Assembly (NCBI GenBank): GCA_018136815.1
Contig: CM030936.1
Coordinates: 1,347,694 to 1,411,693 of the forward strand
Direction: 5' to 3'
Source: Isochrysis galbana
Lineage: Eukaryota > Haptophyta > Isochrysidales > Isochrysidaceae
DNA length: 64,000 nucleotides
A program made the position numbers and the translations under genes. Shown piece after piece: positions 1-10,592 of this stretch (its first letter is position 1; every line of letters starts with the position of its first letter). The notes beneath the pieces were generated by a model. The model worked only from the letters and a program-made list of their open reading frames with translations. It ran no database searches and was not told where the DNA came from.

Positions 1-399
1 CGACAAGTACTTAATTGAGAGCACTTTTACTGTTTACTGTAATTGTAAAAATATTTCTTCCTCCTTCCTCCTGGCCTTTGCCTGGCTCCCCACTTCCGTC
101 GCCTGCGAGACCGCTGCGGGCAGCAAGCGCGCCACCAGCCCCAACCAACCCAACGCTGCGATGCAACGAGGTGAGCTCTGCGGCTGCCCATGCCCATGCC
201 ACCGCCTGCCCGTCCCAAGCTCTGCTTGTCATCCCTCGGCCAGGACGGCAGTGCTCCGCGCCGCGCCGCGCGTGACCGCTGATTGTGATGTGCAACAGCT
301 CTCTAGCTTGCCTTGTTTTGCTCACATCAACGGTGTCAACCATTTGCTCAAGAGAGAGCTACCGGATTAGCTGTTGTCGCTTGCAATCAATGGGTTTCA

Positions 400-671
400 G
401 ATCGACCATCAAGCAAGACATTCACGCTTTTACTAAGGGCGTGCTTGCATGGTGGGCATCGAATCATACAAAATGTCCAACATGGTCTCTCGCCGCAAGG
501 ATCGCATTCTCTCAAAGCCCCAATTCTGCATCTTGTGAACGTGTGTTTTCTTTGCTCCAATGTGCGTTTGGTGCTGATCGTGCGAGCTCGCTGGCTGATC
601 AAGTGGAGGCATCCGTGATGCTGCGATTCAATCGCAGGCAGCGGAAACGAAAACGCACGCAGGATATTTAG
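400..671 (+). pseudogene. hAT transposase C-terminal fragment
   Basis: The reading frame ending at 671 carries the hAT dimerisation signature: a WW pair (LAWWAS), then AxxxFSxxPxSAS, CERVFS, a DR pair and a VEASVMLRFN-like end. The N-terminal part of a transposase (BED finger, DDE core) is not visible upstream, so this is a 5'-truncated DNA-transposon remnant. The basic tail (RRQRKRKR) is common in such proteins. No terminal inverted repeat was identified. Confidence 0.75.
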
Positions 672-1595
672 AGAGATGTTTGATGGATGTGTGTGTTGTC
701 CCATCAATCATCATCTACCATCTATGACCAATCATCATATATCATATGTATAGTGTCCTACATGTAGTATATAGTAGTATACATAGTGTCCTACGTATTA
801 CTATGAGTGTGAGTGTGCGTGAGATAGAGATAGTGGTGTGGGGGTTTTGTAGAGGGATTTGTGTATTACTATGAGTGTGAGTGTGCGTGAGATAGAGATA
901 GTGGTGTGGGGGGTTTGTAGAGGGATTTGTATCCGAAGCTGTCACGAAGAGAGCGCGAGCGATGGCGTCGCTTCCCGGCTTCCCCTCCTCTCGGCCGCCT
1001 TGGTCACCGCGATGGTCCCAGGGCGATATGGAGCTGCTGCACGTGATGGGATGGGCCCCCCGGGCCCCATCCCCGTCACGGCCGCCACAACTTGTCCACA
1101 ACCGCGCCTCGCTCTTGCGCCCGCGTCTGCTGCGTGCCGAGCGGCACGCGCAGCTGCACGGCGCTGAGCGGGGCGAGCACGTCGTTCGACGACAGCGAGC
1201 GCGGCGGTCGCCTGGCCGGTGGCGCCGAAGCGCGGTCACGAGCGTCTCCTTGGTGGCCGCGAGGGCGCGCACGCGTCGGCCCTCGACGCGCAGCACGCAG
1301 CACCGCCGCCTCGTTGGTGGAGGCGAATCGCGCGGGCAGCCGCTCACATCGAACACGCCGAAGCTCGGGTCGTCCACTGGTGTGCGTACCTGCGCGCGAA
1401 CGGGCTTGTCGCGCCCCTGCACAGTGTAGTTAGTGCCCTTTGTTTAGGCATCTCTGCGCGCGGGAGGCTTGGGCTTGGTCATGGGAGCCATGGGGAACGT
1501 TGCGGGCCGCTTCACGAAGCTCATGCCTCTACTATTTTTCGTAGAGCTAGAGAGTAGAGTAGAGTAGAGAAGTAGTAGATGTGGAGCTCGTGTGG
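672..1595. other. Intergenic, with a 68-bp tandem duplication and a coding-like GC-rich stretch
   Basis: A direct tandem repeat of a 68-bp unit (795-862 and 863-930; starts GTATTACTATGAG) follows a TA-rich stretch. From about 960 to 1430 the DNA is very GC-rich and all minus-strand frames look partly coding, but no frame stays convincing, so no gene is called. Short GTAGA repeats at 1545-1578 lead into the DUF1350 gene. Confidence 0.5.
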
Positions 1596-3723
1596 ATGGC
1601 GATGGGCGGCGGCGCTCGCGCCTCGCGGCTGTTCCGCATGCCGCTCTGCGTGCATCTCCACGAGCGGCTGTGCGTGTGGCTCTGCGTGTGTTGGCTGCCA
1701 GTGTGTAGCGGCCTCGTCTACGCGGGTGGGCCGGCCCTCCGACCCACACACGCCTCGAAGGCACCCGAGCTGCGAGCAGTCGCCGCTGGCGGACACCCGG
1801 CCGACTCCTCTTCCTCTTCCACTCCCCCGGGCGGCGGCGCGCGCTGGCTGCGAGTGCGCGAGTGTGATGTGCTGCTTCCCTACTCCTCGAAGCCGCGCGC
1901 TATACTCCACTTCGTCGGCGGCGCGCTCGCAGGCGGCGCACCAAGACAGAGCTACGGCGCCTTCCTCGAGGGTCTTGCCGACTATGGCTTTGCTGTCGTC
2001 GCCACGCCCTCGAGCCTGCTACACGGGTTCAACCACTACGCGGCGGCAGCCGAGGTGGCCGCACGGTGGGATGCCATACGCGCCGACCTTCCCGCGCTCC
2101 TCCTACCAGAGCGCATGCGGGAGGCGGGCACGGCAGCGGCTGCCGCCGAGCTTCCCCCCGTTGTTGGCGTCGGCCACTCGCTTGGCGCCAAACTTCTCGT
2201 GCTCATCTCATCGGGCCGGTTGGGGCCGGCCGCGGCCGGTTCATCGAATGGCGACGCCGCTATCGAAAGGCTGGGCGGGCGCATGGCCAACGTGCTACTT
2301 TCATACAACAATTTCCCGGCCTCGAGGTCGGTGCCCCTTCTCGAGCAGGTGCGACACGCGCCGCAGCCGTACAACATGGGGTGGGGCAGGCGTGTGCGGA
2401 TGAGCCTGCAGACCTGTCCGCCACGTCTGTTCACGAGTTGGCCAATAGCCTCTCCATTCTTCGTCCCTCTCATTGACAGCCGCGTCCCTTGCTTTCCCAG
2501 GCGCGGGATCTCTCCGCTATTGCGCGAACCAATGGCGCGGCAGCAGCTGCGGCGGCTGCTGCAGGGCTGGCCGGAGCTGGCAGCCTCGGGGCAAGTTCAT
2601 CGACATCGGTGCGCGACGCGGTGTACAGGGAAGTGCACAGTGCGCTCGAGTCACCTCTAGGTGAACGCGGCACGCGCCGGGGGATAGCGGCCGGCGAATG
2701 CCCAGCGCGTCGGCACCTGCGCAGCATTGTACCCCAGCGCTTCTCAACCTGCCGATGTTGTGCAGGCGGCACTTTTGCGCAACGTGCTGCAGAGGCTCTC
2801 TACGGCGCTGGGGCATCTTCGCCGACCGGAGACACACCCGTCGGTCCCGCCAGCGGTGCCTCACGCCTCGCGTCTGACTTTGCAGCGGGGGTGGAAGGCA
2901 GTGTGTCGATGGCCTCGAAGGCACTCAACGCTCTAGGAGACAACGCGCGCGGCTATGCACGTGGGGTGAGCGGCAAGGCCGCGGGTAGCATGGGCGTCGA
3001 GGCGGATGTGGCCGAGTTTACGCCCGGAGCACAGGAGACAGACGAGATTGCGCGGAGGGACTACGCGGTGAGGAGAAACCTGCTAATTCGCTTCACGGAG
3101 GATGAACTCGACCAATCGGTACGAGGCAACGCTCGTCCCTTTCGTCATACTTTGCGGGCGTTCAAGCCGTCGGAGCCATGCCTCTCTGACGTCAATTCTC
3201 CGCTATCCCGTTGCAGTTTCAGCTGGGGCTCATGCTCAAGGATCGACTGACAGACCCAGAGACAGGAATCGGCGGGCGTGTCGATCTCAAGTCGCTTCCA
3301 GGTGAGCTGATGCAGAGATGTTGCCAGCGCTAGGCCAACGGTCCGCGGTGAAGTGGGGGGCGCCGTGTCCTTCATGCTGGCGCAACGCGCGCAGCGAGCG
3401 CCGTGGACGGGTGGTACATGGCTATCCCTTCCCCCTCACCAACCACCATTTATGTCGCTGCAGGCACCCATCTGACACCCAACATGCCGTCCTTCAAGGA
3501 GATCGACTGGAGCATGTTAGAGGGCATTGGCTTGGAGGCAACATCTGTGATGGGCGGGTTCGAAGGATTCAGTGACGCCGTTCGAGGCATGGCGAGGCAG
3601 AGTATTTTCAACGCAAGGGCGATGGCCGATACGCTGAACTTCCAGCAGGCCGCTGCCACCGCTTTGGTGGCTGGGTTCATCGAGGCCGAATTGCAGCGCT
3701 TGGAGGCAACTACCAACAAGTGA
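1596..3723 (+). CDS. DUF1350 family alpha/beta-hydrolase-like protein
   Basis: The model has five exons (1596-2348, 2501-2660, 2766-3118, 3217-3301, 3464-3723), all joined by GT-AG introns of 98-162 bp with consistent phase (0, 1, 0, 1), giving about 536 residues. DUF1350 proteins occur in cyanobacteria and plastid-bearing eukaryotes and their function is unknown. Visible family features are an opening strand block (AILHFVGGALAG), a GHSLG nucleophile-elbow motif, SYNNFPASRSVPLLEQ, and the closing blocks EFTPGAQET, RRNLLIRFTEDELDQ and LPGTHLTPN. The first ATG of the frame (1596) is used. It opens a hydrophobic stretch (RLCVWLCVCWLPVCSGLVYA) followed by a basic, hydroxylated region, as expected for an ER signal plus plastid transit peptide; this is inference. 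The middle exon has an alanine run. The serine elbow is intact, so enzymatic activity is possible but unproven. Confidence 0.87.
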
Positions 3724-4039
3724 ATGGTCGGTGCTGCGATGACGGGTGTGCCAGCAAGCCGAGTCTCGCTCGCATTGCACGCCGTCGCGCACTTCACATT
3801 ATCATACCAGGTAGCTAAGTGTTAGCATCGAAGCTCCGGCGTGAGCGACTGTTCGTCGCTATAAGATGCTCTCCGCGCTAGAATCGTTGTGTGTGGTTGA
3901 CTCTTCACTGTTGGCTCCGTTGTCGCAGCACAAAAAAAACTTGTTGTTGGTAGCTGTGGTGTTGTGGATGGAGCTGTGTATCGATGAAAAACATCTGAAG
4001 ATTCTGGGCTAAAACTAACATCTACTAGCTACTAGGTCT
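3724..4039. other. 3' flank of the DUF1350 gene
   Basis: No gene is seen. The stretch ends with the motif CATCTGAAGATTCTGGGCTA (3992-4011), preceded by an A-run. The same motif recurs at 13985-14004 and, reversed, at 38692-38715 and 52794-52813. Confidence 0.5.
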
Positions 4040-4209
4040 CAACTAAGTTTATACTTGGTTCACCCATGGGGGGGCACGAGCCCCCCCCTCTCTCCACTCC
4101 TCCCCTGCCATGGGAGAGGAACCACCCATCACCCATGCCCCCTGGCATGCCTTATGGCATGTGAGGAGCAGACTAGCTGCCCTCCTGACCCATTCCCCTC
4201 CCCACAGGC
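4040..4209 (+). repeat. Structured hairpin repeat, copy 1, ending in a 3' splice-site sequence
   Basis: A 170-bp unit starting CAACTAAGTTTATACTT is repeated at 4818-4975, with a diverged relative near 10990-11145. It holds a strong hairpin (GGGGGGC-ACGA-GCCCCCC), a CTCTCTCCACTCC segment, a second hairpin around GGCATGCC/GGCATG, and a terminal pyrimidine tract ending CCCCACAG|GC. The end resembles a spliceosomal acceptor, and a coding-like exon starts directly at it. Confidence 0.7.
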
Positions 4210-4419
4210 GGGCCAGAACATGAAACGAATGGAAGTTCACGTAAAACCGAAGTCTTGGGCAATGTCGATGCGCTCGTGGCGTTGGAGAACCTCAAGCTCA
4301 CGGGGGCACAGGAGGTGGAGGTGGACCTGAGGGCCAAATTGAAAGATAGCAAGGTGTTGTATCAGCTGGAAGAGTTGGACCTCGATCAGATGCTCACCCG
4401 CAGTGAATGGCGCGTTTAG
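4208..4419 (+). CDS. Orphan terminal exon, unknown protein
   Basis: Directly after the CCCCACAG acceptor at 4207, a frame of about 70 codons (entered with two bases of a split codon) runs to a TAG at 4417-4419. Its composition is strongly protein-like, for example VDALVALENLKLTGAQEVE, AKLKDSKVLYQLEEL and the ending LTRSEWRV; it is charged, leucine-rich and likely helical. No upstream exon in matching phase was found between the DUF1350 stop and 4040. It may be the last exon of a gene whose 5' part was displaced, a pseudogene fragment, or an exon reached through a long intron. I do not recognise the family. Confidence 0.45.
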
Positions 4420-4817
4420 CCAAGCCCTGCCAGGCGTCATATGCCAATTCAACACTGAAGGGACGTTAAGTTGCCACCCTTTGAAAAGTCAGCTGGTGGG
4501 CGATGTAACGGTAAAAGAGGGTCTGAAGACCCCCACTTGCAGCCCCCCTCCCCGAATTTTATAGCTCCTTAGTGTTTTGTTTTTGCTTTTTGCTCTCTCT
4601 TGCAAGCTCCAAGGCGGGGGGTTGCTGGGGGGGCGGAGCCCCCCGAGAAAGATTTGGGATTTTGAGTGCATTTTCACGCAGTTTCACACGCATAGCAATG
4701 CCTCTCCACCCCCACCCACCCTCTCACCCCCCAAGCCCCCCTCTCTAGCGAAACTCACACTCACACGCAGCAGAGAAAACATGCCACTTGCGACACTGCA
4801 TTTCACCGTCTATCTCG
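4420..4817. other. Intergenic, GC-hairpin sequence
   Basis: No gene is seen. A strong stem GGGGGGC-GGA-GCCCCCC lies near 4629-4645 inside a purine/pyrimidine-skewed stretch. The 18-base string CACCGTCTATCTCGCAAC at its right end recurs at 5701-5718. Confidence 0.4.
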
Positions 4818-4975
4818 CAACTAAGTTTATACTTAGTTCGCCCATGGGGGGGCACGAGCCCCCCTCTCTCTCCACTCCTCCCCTGCCATGGGGGAGGAAC
4901 CACCCACTCTCCTGGCACGCCTGATGGCTTGCCAGGAGCACACAGCCCTGCTGACCCATTCCTCTCCCCACAGGC
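4818..4975 (+). repeat. Structured hairpin repeat, copy 2
   Basis: This is the second copy of the 4040-4209 unit. It has the same head (CAACTAAGTTTATACTT), the same GGGGGGC-ACGA-GCCCCCC stem, a longer third stem (CTCCTGGCA/TGCCAGGAG) and the same pyrimidine-rich end CCCCACAG|GC. The loop and stem changes are partly compensatory, which suggests the structure itself may be kept. The sequence after it is not obviously coding. Confidence 0.7.
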
Positions 4976-5696
4976 CCGCCTGACTCGCCCGCCCTGGCCC
5001 GTCGTGGCCTGCCCATCCCTCTGACCAGCCCCTCCTCCCCCTGGGCCCCCCTGATCAGGACCCCCCAGCCAGCTCCAGTCGACTGGCAGGGGCTCGAGAG
5101 CCAGCGAGGGAGAGGCAGGAGGGGCCAGGGCCATGCCCCAGCCTCACCTGCCCCCTGAGCTGCGCTCCCAGGCCCCTGCCGGCCTCCTGGGGACCTGAAG
5201 AGGGGCCGCAGGCGCGCGCCATGGGCCCCCGCCGCAGGGAAGAGAGGAGGAAAAGGGAAGAGGGAGGGGAGGGGGGAGCGGCAGCTCTCCCCTCCGGCAG
5301 AAACGTGTCTTCTCGCCCCGTTTGGGTAATAGAAGACAGGGGCGCCAGAGCCAGGAGGGAAGGGCCGCGGCTCGCCGCGGCCACTCGCTCTAGCGAGGGA
5401 GATTAGCGCTTCTGGGCCCCTAAACTCACGAGTGCCCCCCCCCCCCTGCGTTGCTTTTACCCGAAAGGGTTTTCCCCCCAGCGTGGACTCGAGGAGAGGA
5501 CGCGCTGGGGTGCGCGGGGTCGGTGCGTGCACTGGGGGGAGGACAAATATCGAGGGGAGGGGGCAGTGCCCCCTCCCCACCGGTAGCACTCGGACACCTG
5601 GCTCGTCATCAGGCATGGCGAGATTCCGGGACGAAAAAGTTGTGTCCAATTAGCTAGTGGGGTTGGCTAGGATATAACATTAATTATTTTATTTAT
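4976..5696. repeat. GC-rich dispersed repeat, no gene
   Basis: The segment from about 5099 to 5250 (CCAGCGAGGGAG, then CCCCAGCCTC and CCCCTGAGCT) resembles 57839-57990. Long antisense open frames here are Gly/Pro/Arg-rich by-products of GC content. Nothing recognisable as a protein was found. Confidence 0.4.
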
Positions 5697-8261
5697 TTGT
5701 CACCGTCTATCTCGCAACAAGCAACGAGCCAGTTCCGCTTTGGTATGCCCATCAGCCATCAGCCATGTCAAGCCCCTAGCTTGAACCACAGCACCACAGC
5801 CTTGAGCGTCAGAGCAGCGAGCTTCATGAGTGTATGCTCGTCACGACAGCTCATCACAACACCATCACGTGAATTAATTGCTTCCTCTTGTATTGAGGAG
5901 GTCAACAAATGCCCCCACGGCTCCCAGGTGCCAGGTGTTCCGATCATTGCCATAACCTTTCCATCGAATATGCCCAAATTCCTGGTTGTATCGCACACGG
6001 TATCCGAGAAGGGTGTCCAGCGCCTAGGCTCCGCGTGCCATGCTTGTGTATGCCATCATTGTGGCGCTGGTAGCGCCGCTCGTCGCCATGGCCAGTTGGA
6101 TGCTCGTCAAGTTGCATCTTACCGTGGTTGTGGCGTTGTGGCGGGACTGGTGCCCAAGGCTGTTATCGCTGCGCCCACCACAATGGCCGTCGCCTTGCCT
6201 GCCGTGGCTATGCTCTGGCCAACGGCAGTCCCTCAAGTCACCAACCTTACCTCGCTGGCCATCATCGATAACATGATCCCGGGTTCCCCCGTTTCGTCCA
6301 GATATGCTTGTGAGTTGGAGAAGATATGTGGCCTCTCCAATGAGTCTTTTGGGGACGAATCCCAATTGGTCTTTGGATATTATGTGCCCTATTACTTGTT
6401 TGAGTCTATCTATTTGTTAGGATTTTGGCTAACTAAGATTATATAGTAGCTTTGTAGTAGTGTTATTGGCCTATATAGCTTCTCGGGTCTCGCGTGTCTC
6501 CTTTCTTGTAAAGGACTATAATGTCGCCCTCTCTCATGGGTACGCTTAGCCGGCCCTCCGCTTGCTCAGGCAGAACACAAACAAAAGCAAGGCGACCCCA
6601 TCGCTCCTCGTCTTTCAACCAGCCAGCGAACAACAACGCATCCTCAAAATATGTCTATGGGACCAAAGGCTCTCCGTGTCCCAGCGCGGGGGGTGCATTG
6701 CCCAGGCGCAGCTATGGTATACGCGCGTCTTCAACTCCACGTTCGTCCTGCCCACGGAAGTCCTGAACAAAAAGAATCCGAAGAAAGACGCCGCCGCGCC
6801 ACATGTGAAATTAAGTTTTACCGAGAGGACTGTGTGGGTTTGTGGGTGTTTACCTTATAAAAACAGTGTTCACCGCGCGGGGGGCGCATCGACAAATCTC
6901 ATCCTCGCGCCTCCCAAGATGAAGCCGCCGCCTCCCAAGAAGAAGCCGCCGCCTCCCAAAAAGAAGCCGCCGCCTCCCAAAAAGAAGCCGTCACCCGTCA
7001 CCTCCCAAGAAGAAGAAGAAGAAGAAGCCTCCCAAGAAGAAGCCGCCGTGGCCCAGATAGCCGTGGGGGTTCTGAGCATGCTCTGCATAAAGTGACCCAA
7101 AATTCCGTCAGCGCTCACATATACTGGGCGGTGATAAAATTCGGAAAGCCTGAAGCTGAAGACGCTCTCTCAGTAGGCAAACCCCGCACCTAAGCGCCCA
7201 ACGATAAAGCGGACACGCACGCTCAGTTCTAACGTGGGCCCGCTTCCGGCACTTCTTTCAACTGCTGCGCACATACATGCGGTGGCTCGTCAGATTACCG
7301 TCTGAAACCTGCACTTTTGTACTTTATAATAAGGGGGTCCTTCAAGTAGAACTTATACCGTCCACATGGGGGCACTTGCCAAAAAAACAACCAAACCTGA
7401 GGTTGCACCCTCTCTACTCTCTCACTCTCTTCCCCCCCCCCGCGCGCCCAGAGACGCCGCGGACCTCCCCGCGGCCCGGAAAACCGGCACCTCGGTTTGG
7501 GGGGCGGCAGCTGGCACCAAACAATCAGACCTAGAGAGAAGATTAAAAATCCTGACGTTTCTCCTGAGCAGGGCGAGCGCGGGCGGGCACTCTGCTTTAA
7601 GTTTAGCGTGGCGGAGAGTTAGTTCTTCGATGGAAGAAGTGACCGAAGCTAGTCTCTGTGGGAGGTGCGAGAAGGGCGCGGCGGGGGGGGGGGGTGTCTC
7701 TGGGAGCGGAGAGAGATCCGCGCGTTTGAGGTTCAGCGATCTCCCTCGAGTAGGATGATCTCCGACGTGAGGACATCCGAAACGCACGCGCCACAGACGT
7801 CTTCCGTTACGGACGTCGGTGGAAAACGGCGGTGAACACGGAGATCTCTCGGTGAATCACGCTGAGATCTGGCGCCGGAAAACGGCAAGACGCACACATT
7901 CGAAATCTCCCCCCTCCCCCCCCGCGCCCCTCTGGCGCGAGGTTGATTGCGGAAGCAAACCTCCTCTGTCTTCTCGTGTTCTCTCACAGTAAACTTATCC
8001 TCCCACCCAGCAAGGCGCCGAGCTGGTGTACTCGGAACCCTCCCCCCTCCTCCCCCCTCTCTCCCCCCTCTTCCACGTACTCTCCCGTTAGCCCCTCCTC
8101 TCTCCCCAGTGAGGCAGCCGAGCTCCCCGCCCATTTCCCTCTCGATCTTCCAGCGCCACTGCTCTCCCTCGCGAGTTCTCCGAGCCGCGCGAATTGTGCA
8201 AATCCCGAATCGTCTCCCTCTCCTCGTCCTCCCTCTCCTCTTCAATCCCCAATCACGCCAC
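5697..8261. other. Intergenic; unassigned open frames and a PPPPKKK minisatellite
   Basis: Two open frames are present (5697-6446, about 249 codons, and 6562-7095) but neither shows a known domain or a convincing start. The second contains 21-bp tandem units near 6918-6990 that would encode PPPPKKK, followed by a Glu-rich stretch. From 7400, and especially 8030-8110, the DNA is C/T-rich and is probably promoter or 5'UTR of the next gene. Confidence 0.4.
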
Positions 8262-10592
8262 ATGCGTGGCGCTCCAGCGACAGAAATGGCCGCGCCAGCA
8301 CAAGTGCCTCCATCTCCTCGTAGCTCAGCTGAGCTGAGTGCGGATAGCCGGCTGAACCACATCATCAAAGGCTGCTGCGGCTCCGCCATCTCTGCCATCG
8401 ACACCTTCAGCCAGCTTCTTGGGCCCTACCTTAAGGAAGCGCTCCCGCCGGAGGTTGCCGGCTTGCTTGTGGCACCCATTGCAAAGCTGCGCGAGGCCAT
8501 CGATTGGTGCCAACGGAGGCAGGTCTTCGTAGACCTAGAAGAGCGCAGATACGTTTCATCTCGCACGCCGGTCGACATTAACCCTCTCCTTGAGGCCAGC
8601 CTTGTGGGCTCCGGCACGCTATATTCGAACATCGAGGATGCGCTCGCCCTCGACAAGACGGTTCTTTGTATAGCGCTAGACGAGGGCATATCCAACGCAC
8701 TCAAGTATCGCAAATGGCAAACAGATATTGTCATCGTTGCCTGCTACAGAGAAGGCTTCCTCCGACTCGAAATCTCAAACACCAACCGGGATGGTATGGC
8801 TACGCTCTCCCACGAGGAATGCGCTCGCGTCATGACCCACAGCTTCAAGACGCACAACAGATCGGCAATGTCTGATGGACTCGGACTAGATTCTGTGGCT
8901 TGTGCCGTCAATGCGGCTGGAGGAGAGATTCGGCTCGAGCAAACTTCGTCTCTGACCACCCTTCACCTGTGTCTCCCTGCTGCGCTGCGTATGCGTACCA
9001 AGTTAGGCGAGTGCGCCTCTCCCGAACAATGCTTCCAGGCCTCGGAGCGTCCGGTTTCCAAGTACTTTGCTGGGAAGTCTGGTACGACGCACTCGCCAAA
9101 GCTCCTTCGCGCTTCGCTCTCGTCCATCGAGAGCACGAGAGAATATGCACCGTCTAGCACCTCTTCGTCTATGAGCGCCGTCTCGCGCTCGAGCGCCTCC
9201 TCCGCCTCAAGCATTTCGTCATTGCTGTCGGCACAAGGAACATGCACCCCAACCTTCTCGCCTAATGTGCAGACCCCTCAGTTTGCGATGTGCTGGGCAG
9301 ATCGCCAGCCGGTCATCGACATATCCGCTGCAAGAAATCCTTCCGTTTCTCACATCCCGGCCTCCGGCTCCTTGCACCCATTGACATTTCCACTGTCATG
9401 CGTTGGTCTCATCGATAATCGCGCCATCGATGGCAACATCAAATCGATCTTCCTCTCGACAATCTTCTCGCACATCGCCGCGCAGTCTTCGGATATCATC
9501 GCCAGCGCCAGGGATGAAATCGATAGTTTCATTCATCGCGTGCTCGGTCGACCGAACGATGACAAGGGCTCGTCCTCCGTCACGGCAGACATCGTGATCA
9601 TGACCTACTACCTTTATTCTCCAAGCTCCAAGGAAGGCCCGCTGCTTGCGGCGGAATTGGCGCGGCGGCTACGCCAGCATGGCTACGTTGGGCTCATAGG
9701 TATTATTGTGGACGAGCAGACGCCACTGGAACTTGAGGAGCTCTGCTCACTGGCAGAAATCGACGTGGTCATAGAGAAGAACACCCCGATGGAAGATGTG
9801 GTGTATGGCCTTTTGCATCACACCGCGTTGAAGAAGGGCAGCTTACCGCAGCTGTGGGCTGGGAACGAGCACAATACTAGAGACCTGAATTTTGCGATCG
9901 AAAACCGTGCTCTTTTGCGCTCTCGCACGCGATGGCGCAGTCCTCTCAACATGGGGCAAGAGCTCTGCTACTCACGAATGTGCGCGCATCCGTTGGAAGA
10001 TGTTGCCACAAGGCTGAGCAACGGTGTCAAATATTCCGAGTCGCCTGTGAATGCTTGTCCGTGTGGTCACTCCGAGTCGCATGCAAGCAAAGAGGTAGAC
10101 AAATCATCCGAGACCACCGCGCCTCCGAAGCTAAAGATCGTTGGCCTTGATGACGAGAGAATCCCACGCCTGGTCCAAACCTTGTTGATCAAGCACCACT
10201 TGCACGCCGACATCGAGGCTTCTTGTGTGCTAGGTGAGTCCGAGGAGGAAATGATTGGCTTCGTAGACGTTGCGCTTGGTCACCGGGACAAACACCTGCA
10301 CCCTAATTATAGTGAATTGCGTCCAGCAGATGTCGTCCTGCTAGATGAGAACATTCGATTGCCGGACATCTTGGGCTCAAGGCTTGCGAGTGCGTTGCGA
10401 CAACGTTCCTTCACCGGTGTCGTAGTGCTCCTAACAGCTGCGTCCGCCTCCAAGGTTGCTGAACTTCGGTCCATCCCTGCGGTCGACCTGGTTTTTGAAA
10501 AGGGTTCGTCACTTACGCAGATTGCGGCCGAAATCTTGGCCGAGATAGAGCGAAAGCGCGGCAAATCCGTAAACTCCGACGAGGAACCGTAG
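8262..10592 (+). CDS. Hybrid histidine kinase with pseudo-receiver and receiver domains
   Basis: This is an uninterrupted gene of 776 codons. The N-terminus has a compact dimerisation/phosphoacceptor-like segment (LNHIIKG, H33). It is followed by a GHKL ATPase: N-box DEGISNALKYR (D140, N145) and G-box DGLGLDS near residue 205. A Ser-rich linker of about 100 residues follows. A middle receiver-like domain (about 390-540) lacks the usual phospho-Asp: the aligned strand reads ADIVIMT, and the Thr/Ser strand is also changed. The C-terminal domain is a complete receiver, with acidic pair D630/D631, phospho-Asp D695 (VVLLDEN), T725 (VLLTAA) and K747 (VFEKG). It probably relays phosphate within one chain in the cytosol; no membrane segment or sensor domain is visible. 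Two starts are possible: ATG 8262, or the better-context ATG 8286 (GAAATGGCC). The C/T-rich frame upstream is taken as 5'UTR. Confidence 0.85.
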   Translation: MRGAPATEMAAPAQVPPSPRSSAELSADSRLNHIIKGCCGSAISAIDTFSQLLGPYLKEALPPEVAGLLVAPIAKLREAIDWCQRRQVFVDLEERRYVSSRTPVDINPLLEASLVGSGTLYSNIEDALALDKTVLCIALDEGISNALKYRKWQTDIVIVACYREGFLRLEISNTNRDGMATLSHEECARVMTHSFKTHNRSAMSDGLGLDSVACAVNAAGGEIRLEQTSSLTTLHLCLPAALRMRTKLGECASPEQCFQASERPVSKYFAGKSGTTHSPKLLRASLSSIESTREYAPSSTSSSMSAVSRSSASSASSISSLLSAQGTCTPTFSPNVQTPQFAMCWADRQPVIDISAARNPSVSHIPASGSLHPLTFPLSCVGLIDNRAIDGNIKSIFLSTIFSHIAAQSSDIIASARDEIDSFIHRVLGRPNDDKGSSSVTADIVIMTYYLYSPSSKEGPLLAAELARRLRQHGYVGLIGIIVDEQTPLELEELCSLAEIDVVIEKNTPMEDVVYGLLHHTALKKGSLPQLWAGNEHNTRDLNFAIENRALLRSRTRWRSPLNMGQELCYSRMCAHPLEDVATRLSNGVKYSESPVNACPCGHSESHASKEVDKSSETTAPPKLKIVGLDDERIPRLVQTLLIKHHLHADIEASCVLGESEEEMIGFVDVALGHRDKHLHPNYSELRPADVVLLDENIRLPDILGSRLASALRQRSFTGVVVLLTAASASKVAELRSIPAVDLVFEKGSSLTQIAAEILAEIERKRGKSVNSDEEP

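Noticed and set aside
960-1430. Minus-strand protein gene in GC-rich DNA
   Set aside because: Protein-like patches switch between frames and no motif is recognisable. It is too uncertain to call.
5697-6446. 249-codon open frame
   Set aside because: No domain, no convincing start and unlikely composition; minus-strand frames over the same DNA are equally plausible. Left unassigned.
6562-7095. Frame with PPPPKKK repeats
   Set aside because: It is produced by a 21-bp minisatellite; the flanking parts show no family and no splice support.
7947-8261. N-terminal extension of the histidine kinase
   Set aside because: It begins at a non-ATG codon and encodes Ser/Pro/Leu low complexity from C/T-rich DNA. 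It is better read as 5'UTR.
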